DNA from: Opitutaceae bacterium
GTDB lineage: Bacteria > Verrucomicrobiota > Verrucomicrobiia > Opitutales > Opitutaceae
Direction: 5' to 3'
Length of the DNA: 18,268 nt
NCBI GenBank assembly: GCA_023265535.1
Contig: JAHFTI010000017.1
Coordinates: 1 to 18,268 of the forward strand
Shown here: piece after piece, positions 15,566-18,268 of the stretch
Layout of the letters: each line of letters begins with the position of its first letter
Position numbering within the stretch: the first letter of the stretch is position 1
Notes under the pieces: model-generated
The model's database searches: none
What the model was told of the DNA's origin: nothing
Seen by the model: only the letters and a program-made list of their open reading frames with translations
Program-made: the position numbers and the translations under genes

Positions 15566-16924
15566 TCAGGTTTCCAGCGGGATTCTCAACTCAAAGCTGC
15601 TGCCCTGGGGCCCGCACCCAACAAGCGTCAGGTCGCCGTTCATCTGCCGGGCGAGCAGGCGGGACAGGGCCAGACCCAGGCCGGAGCCTCCCTGGCGCGT
15701 GCTGACGCCGGGCTGGAAAAGCCGCTCGCGGATCTCGTCCGGAATGCCGCGCCCCTGGTCGCTCACGCGCAGCAGGAAATCACCGCGCTCGCGGTGCGCC
15801 AGGAGAACCTGGATCTCACCCCCGTGGCGGCTGGCCTCGAGGGCGTTCTGGATGAGGTTGTTCGCAATGAGGCAGAGCAGGCTGCCGCGGTGATTGTCGA
15901 GTTCGCCGTCGAAATGGTTCTCCACCTTCAGTGTCACGCCGCGCTCCTGCGCCACCTTGCCGTTGCGCTCCAGGATGCTGCGGATCAGCTCGCAGGCGGG
16001 GAGTTGGTAATTCGTGTGGCCGCCCAGGTCGCCGAGGATTTCCATGGTGTCCTGGATCATCGCCTCGACGCGCGCGGTGTACTCCGCCACGCCCTCCAGG
16101 TCGGGTGTGCCACCCGGCACCGTCGCGGCCCGCAAACCCGCCACGGCACCCTTGAGCGCGTGCATGAGGTGCGAGGTGATCTGGCCCATCGCGGAGGTCT
16201 TCGCGGCGAGGGTCAATTCGACCTGCGTGCGCACCAGCTTGGCGTTGCGCTCCTGCAGTTGGCGATGCGCGCGACGCAGGCCCAGCTGGGCGGCGATCGT
16301 GACCACGGCCACGGCGATGAGGCCGATGAGCAGCGTCACGCGTGTCTGGTGGCCGATCTGTTCGCGGATGGTGGCCAGGTCCTGCTCGAGCTGGCGTCCG
16401 TCGAGATGATAGCGCGCGAAGCCCGCCAGCTCGGCGCTCGGGGAGGAGCCGGCACGGATCGGCACGAGCACCTCCAGCACCGGAGCCTGCTGCTGGCTGT
16501 CGCTCACGATGAGCTTGAGGGGAAACGCGGGATTGTAGCGGCACAGCGACGTGCCACCGCCCAGGCGCAGGTAATCCTCGGCGGAAAGATCCACGAAATG
16601 CGGGCCGGCGGGGAGGAACTCCAGCGTGCGCCCGTCGGAATCGAAGATCGCGATGGCCAGGAGCCCCTCCTGCGCCACCTTGCTGAGCAGGGCCGAGACG
16701 AGCAGCATGCTCGTGGGCAACTCGGGCGCCTCGGCCTGCTTCTGTTCGAATTGGCGTTGCGCCACGGGCTGGAGGATGGAGGCGGCCCGGTCGATGAGCT
16801 TCGACCGGACCTCCTGCTCCAGCTCCTGCGCCATGCGCGTCACGAGCACAAGAAACACCAGGCCCAACACGATGCCGCTCAGGCCCGCGATGAGCGAGAG
16901 GCGGTTGCGCAGGTAGTGGATCAT
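15566..16924 (-). CDS. Membrane sensor histidine kinase with atypical H-box
   Basis: This 452-residue kinase has a first transmembrane helix at about 9-30, a periplasmic sensing region of about 165 residues, and a second helix at about 195-216. A short linker and a coiled dimerisation helix follow. The phosphoacceptor region reads MGQITSHLMHALKGAVAGLRA (246-266). H255 aligns with the usual HE-LR/K-NPL histidine, but the following acidic residue is Ala and the Asn/Thr-Pro is Gly-Ala; H252 is a second candidate. The ATPase domain is intact: N-box with N356/N360 (ANNLIQNALEAS), G1 DQGRGIP at 389-395, F-box LFQPG, and G2 GGSGLGLALS at 412-421. The periplasmic region includes a PAS/Cache-like IAIFDSDGRTLEFLPAG segment. 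It lies 28 bp after the unknown coiled-coil gene and 11 bp before the cysteine synthase gene, forming a likely operon. No response regulator is in the window, so partner and signal are unknown. Confidence 0.92.
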   Translation of the reverse strand: MIHYLRNRLSLIAGLSGIVLGLVFLVLVTRMAQELEQEVRSKLIDRAASILQPVAQRQFEQKQAEAPELPTSMLLVSALLSKVAQEGLLAIAIFDSDGRTLEFLPAGPHFVDLSAEDYLRLGGGTSLCRYNPAFPLKLIVSDSQQQAPVLEVLVPIRAGSSPSAELAGFARYHLDGRQLEQDLATIREQIGHQTRVTLLIGLIAVAVVTIAAQLGLRRAHRQLQERNAKLVRTQVELTLAAKTSAMGQITSHLMHALKGAVAGLRAATVPGGTPDLEGVAEYTARVEAMIQDTMEILGDLGGHTNYQLPACELIRSILERNGKVAQERGVTLKVENHFDGELDNHRGSLLCLIANNLIQNALEASRHGGEIQVLLAHRERGDFLLRVSDQGRGIPDEIRERLFQPGVSTRQGGSGLGLALSRLLARQMNGDLTLVGCGPQGSSFELRIPLET

Positions 16925-16952
16925 GGTCGTGCGCGCCTGACGGCAGGGGGCC

Positions 16953-18268
16953 TCAGCGGATGAACTCCATCATCAGCGCCTCCAGGCTGCTGGCGTAAAG
17001 CAGGCGGCGCTGGGCGGGGCTGAGTCCGGGCTCGAGCACGGCGGTGCGGTACTCGGAGTAGCGGTTCCAGTTCTCCTGCACGGAGACCGCGCGCGAACAT
17101 TCCGCGATGAGCTGGTCCATGGAGCGCTCCCGCAGGCTCACCGACTGGGCGGCGAAGGCCTCGATCTCCGAGCGGACCTGCTCACGGATGGAATCCAGGT
17201 GCTGGAAACTCTTCAGGAGGGTGGCGTTGAAGGCCTGCAACTCGCGCTGGGCGGCCTCGCGCTTCTCCTTGAGGGCGCTGTTGCCGCCGCGACGCGGCTC
17301 GATGACGATGCTCACGCCGAAGTCGGTCCGGGCCACCTCCACGCGGTCGAGGGGCAGCAGCGCCTTCAACTCAGCCAGCTTCGCCATGATGGAGCGCTGG
17401 TACTCGACCTTCTCGTCCAGGTACTTGGCCAGGCGCTCCCCGAGGCTCTTTGTCATGGCCGTCTGCGCGGGTTCATCGGGGAGTTTCAGGCCGACCAGCC
17501 CCTCGCGGATCTCCTCGGCGAGGAGGTCGAGCGCGGCGATCTCGGAGGCCTGGCGCGTGTTGAAGTCGGCGATGGCGCGGGCGCGGGTCGAGTTGAGGAA
17601 GGCGCGGTCATTCCTGTAGATGGTCTGACGGAGGTCCTGCTTGATGGCCTCCTTCTTTTCGCGGTAGAGGGCGACCTTCGCGCGGAGCGCCTCGGGCATC
17701 TGGCGCGGCAGGCGAAAGCGCGAGGTGAAGGGGCTGAAGCTGAAGTAGGAGCCGGCGCTCTCGAGACTGAGATCGCTGGTGGGATCCTGGCCGCGGCGCT
17801 TCAGGTCGTAGGCCACCTCGCGCAGCAGCAGGCGCTGATTCTGGCTGAGGCCCAGCTGGAAGTAGGCGGAGGCGCGCATGACCAGGTATTCATCCTGGAA
17901 ACTCTCGTACTTGGAGTCGTCGCCCAGGCGCCAGGAGCGCGTGTCATCCCAGTCCACGGAGGGTTCGAAGAAGCCGCCCTTGACCATGTTGCGGCGCAAC
18001 TCCTCGGACTTGGCCTCGAGGTCCAGGATCTGAGGATCCATCGTGGCGGCGAGCTGGGTGAGCTCGGCCTTGCGTTTGGCGGGATCGGCGCTGCGCAGCT
18101 CGTCGAGCTTGGCGCGAAGCTGACCCAGCACCACCTGCCGCTGCTGGTGGTAGTCGGAGATGCGCGTCAGCTGCTTGTTGGAAATCTCCTCATCATGCAC
18201 GTGGGAGCTGAGAGGGGCATAGAAGAACTCGCCGAGGTAGGGGGCCATGAGCGACAGCACGGAGTTGC
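16953..18268 (-). CDS. Uncharacterised helical (coiled-coil) protein, 5' end outside window
   Basis: I do not recognise this protein. The frame stays open to the window edge. The first possible start codons inside are GTG at 18260 and ATG at 18248, but the true start is probably outside, so at least 435 residues are seen. It is strongly charged and helical, with long Glu/Lys/Arg/Leu/Ala stretches typical of coiled coils (about 25-95 and 190-400 counted from 18260). Two similar segments, LSQNQRLLL near 138-146 and LSPAQRRLL near 413-421, recall the LTxxQ motif of Spy/CpxP-type periplasmic proteins. A hydrophobic segment (SLMAPYLGEFF) lies at the visible N-terminus. The gene directly precedes the sensor kinase with a 28-bp gap, so a role in sensing or modulating that kinase is a reasonable guess, as CpxP does for CpxA, but it is unproven. 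Confidence 0.85.
   Translation of the reverse strand, partial: NSVLSLMAPYLGEFFYAPLSSHVHDEEISNKQLTRISDYHQQRQVVLGQLRAKLDELRSADPAKRKAELTQLAATMDPQILDLEAKSEELRRNMVKGGFFEPSVDWDDTRSWRLGDDSKYESFQDEYLVMRASAYFQLGLSQNQRLLLREVAYDLKRRGQDPTSDLSLESAGSYFSFSPFTSRFRLPRQMPEALRAKVALYREKKEAIKQDLRQTIYRNDRAFLNSTRARAIADFNTRQASEIAALDLLAEEIREGLVGLKLPDEPAQTAMTKSLGERLAKYLDEKVEYQRSIMAKLAELKALLPLDRVEVARTDFGVSIVIEPRRGGNSALKEKREAAQRELQAFNATLLKSFQHLDSIREQVRSEIEAFAAQSVSLRERSMDQLIAECSRAVSVQENWNRYSEYRTAVLEPGLSPAQRRLLYASSLEALMMEFIR

Overview
The window is GC-rich bacterial DNA carrying twelve protein-coding genes, the last cut by the right edge. I see no rRNA, tRNA, CRISPR array, integrase or transposase. The organism is most likely a member of the Verrucomicrobiota, probably Opitutaceae-like. 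This is inferred from secreted pectin-type carbohydrate enzymes, a large TonB-dependent receptor without a SusD partner, a RapA-type ATPase, and start codons without Shine-Dalgarno sequences. No marker gene is present to prove it.

Region 1 (about 1-4400) is a small rhamnogalacturonan-degradation cluster. It holds a GH105 unsaturated glucuronyl/galacturonyl hydrolase (+ strand). Convergent to it are a large secreted six-hairpin glycosidase of the GH65/GH95-like fold and, upstream of that, a rhamnogalacturonan acetylesterase of the SGNH/CE12 type (both - strand). All three have N-terminal signal peptides. Together they could deacetylate, debranch and finish the breakdown of pectic oligosaccharides outside the cytoplasm.

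Region 2 (about 4550-7230, all - strand) holds three unrelated single genes. They are a MarR-family regulator with a basic C-terminal tail and a palindromic candidate operator at its start, a small acidic protein resembling Imm10 immunity proteins with no toxin nearby, and a U32-family (TrhP-like) Fe-S protein probably acting in RNA hydroxylation.

Region 3 (7196-11740) concerns outer-membrane uptake. A 568-bp non-coding spacer with short direct repeats leads into a 937-residue TonB-dependent receptor that ends at a strong intrinsic terminator. Next comes a TonB-type energy transducer with the SxxxH transmembrane motif. This gene is bracketed by two copies of a long, nearly perfect palindrome (10683-10754 and 11638-11713). 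The copies share about 30 nt of outer arm but have different, still self-complementary tips. They are the most striking unexplained structure in the window and look like a REP/RAYT-type or MITE-type mobile hairpin family.

Region 4 (11742-18268) has rapA on the + strand. It converges on a tightly spaced - strand operon of three genes: a coiled-coil protein of unknown function (partial), a membrane histidine kinase with an unusual H-box, and a cysteine synthase. No response regulator for the kinase is present.
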